Shown here piece after piece: positions 63,162-64,000 of a stretch of DNA of 64,000 bases. The translations under genes and the position numbers were made by a program. Source of the stretch: Streptomonospora salina (GTDB lineage: Bacteria; Actinomycetota; Actinomycetes; Streptosporangiales; Streptosporangiaceae); contig NZ_JACHLY010000001.1 of NCBI RefSeq assembly GCF_014204715.1, positions 3,680,501-3,744,500 on the forward strand. The letters are read 5' to 3'. Each line of letters opens with the position of its first letter. The stretch's first letter is position 1. Under the pieces are notes generated by a model, which was not told the DNA's origin, made no database searches, and saw only the letters and a list, made by a program, of their open reading frames with translations.

Positions 63162-63251
63162 GGTCCGGCCGCGCCGGGAATGACGGCTGTCACGGCCCGA
63201 CGCTGACATCGGCGACTACAGGGCGGATCCGCGCCGCGGGAGACTGGCGCC

Positions 63252-64000
63252 ATGGAACACGGCGCCCCCGCACCCCCGCCCCCGGCCGAAACCGCCCGGC
63301 GACGCCCGAAGACGGCGCTGCCTGCGCGCGCTCCGGGCCGCGTGTGGGCGGGTGCCGGAGCCCTCGGCCTCGCCGCGGCGGTGGCCGCCTACCTGGTCAT
63401 GCCCGGGAAACCGCCGGCCGAGCCCGGCGGGGCGGAGTTCGACGGGGACCCGGTCCTGGCGGATTCGGTGGCGGCGAGCGTCGACGGGCGCGAGGACCGC
63501 GTGCAGGGGCTGTCGGTGCTGGAGATCGACGGCGAAGAGACCCGCACCCTGGTAGGCGGCACGACCGGTGCCGGGGAGGCGGTGAGTGAAGAGACCCGGT
63601 TCGAGACGGGATCGGTGTTCAAGGTCGTCACCGCGATGACGCTCGCCGACCTCGCCGAGTCCGGCGGGACCTCGCCGGACCGCACCCTCGGCGAGGTGTT
63701 CGGCGACCTGGACTTCGCCTCGCCCGCAACGGCCGAGATCACCCTTGAGGAACTCGCCTCCCACCGCTCGGGGCTGCCGCGCATCCCGGCCGAGGCCACG
63801 GCCGCCGGCGTGGCCACCCCCTTCACGGTCACCGATCCCTACCGCGGCATGCCGCCGGTCGAGGAGTCGCTGGCGGCGGCGGTGCCCGCGCAGGGCGAGC
63901 CCGAATGGAGCTACTCGAACTTCGGCTACGCCGTGCTGGGCGCCGCGCTGGCCGAGGAATCCGGGACCGCCTACCCGCGACTGGTGCGCGAACGCATCTT
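63252..64000 (+). CDS. serine beta-lactamase-like hydrolase (3' part beyond window)
   Basis: Partial, about 249 residues visible. N-terminal single helix (about residues 28-50) suggests export or membrane anchoring; then the active-site SxxK in TGSVFKVVTAM, and YSN in WSYSNFGYAVLG. These are motifs of class C beta-lactamase, D-aminopeptidase and esterase relatives; the exact activity cannot be told. The N terminus before the helix is Pro/Ala/Arg-rich. ATG start. Confidence 0.85.
   Translation, partial: MEHGAPAPPPPAETARRRPKTALPARAPGRVWAGAGALGLAAAVAAYLVMPGKPPAEPGGAEFDGDPVLADSVAASVDGREDRVQGLSVLEIDGEETRTLVGGTTGAGEAVSEETRFETGSVFKVVTAMTLADLAESGGTSPDRTLGEVFGDLDFASPATAEITLEELASHRSGLPRIPAEATAAGVATPFTVTDPYRGMPPVEESLAAAVPAQGEPEWSYSNFGYAVLGAALAEESGTAYPRLVRERI

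Overview
This is about 64 kb of a very GC-rich actinobacterial chromosome. Many starts are GTG, codon third positions are almost all G or C, and the gene order matches a conserved actinomycete housekeeping block: rpmB-recG-rsmD-coaD, rpmF-rnc-mutM-smc-ftsY, ffh-rpsP-rimM-trmD-rplS-lepB, and rpsB-tsf-pyrH-frr-cdsA-rlmN. Membrane-anchored CBM2-like protein, a GH1 beta-glucosidase under a perfect CebR/CelR operator, and small family details suggest a Nocardiopsaceae-type organism (Nocardiopsis, Streptomonospora or Thermobifida relatives). That assignment is inference; no rRNA is present. I saw no tRNA, CRISPR array, IS element or prophage.

Layout. 1-3.8 kb: cydA-cydB-cydD (cytochrome bd oxidase and its ABC exporter) on the minus strand, preceded by three palindromes at exact 15-bp pitch. 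3.9-8.4 kb: divergent DUF305/DUF3105 membrane proteins, a DUF3515 lipoprotein, a stand-alone Lrp-type domain, thiL and a CBM2-like membrane protein. 8.5-20.6 kb: ribosomal proteins L28 and L32, RecG, RsmD, CoaD, DUF177 protein, RNase III, MutM, acylphosphatase, a small coiled-coil protein and SMC. 20.7-24.5 kb: a cobalamin riboswitch controlling a binding protein and permease (no ATPase gene beside them), then ftsY followed by a 13-bp tandem repeat. 24.7-33.6 kb: amtB (without glnK/glnD), a lipoprotein, ffh, rpsP, khpA, rimM, trmD, rplS and lepB. 33.8-39.8 kb: DUF2469 protein; dprA, yifB and yraN on the minus strand; a Rid-family gene overlapping xerC; and an M23 peptidase. 40-44.7 kb: rpsB, tsf, pyrH, frr, cdsA.

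From 44.7 kb the window becomes accessory. An MFS exporter with its ArsR-type regulator, a small unknown protein and a suppressor-of-fused protein sit between cdsA and rlmN. After rlmN come a VTT membrane protein, an internally deleted MOSC protein, a divergent PucR regulator/class III aminotransferase pair, a small four-cysteine protein, a nitrilase-family amidase, a 1055-residue protein that looks like a Dna2/Upf1-type helicase-nuclease with its catalytic motifs lost, a secreted phospholipase A2, and a solitary HsdR N-terminal nuclease domain. The window ends with the beta-glucosidase and a truncated serine beta-lactamase-like gene.

Most promising for novelty: the apparently inactivated helicase-nuclease (56154-59321), with the orphan HsdR-N protein nearby; the cyd operator array; a 40-bp dispersed intergenic repeat (37680 and 50395), one copy of which lies next to a possibly inverted yraN-yifB-dprA block; and the tandem repeats in the rpmF leader and after ftsY. 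Coordinates and motifs were read by eye. Family assignments are from recall of family features, not from a search.
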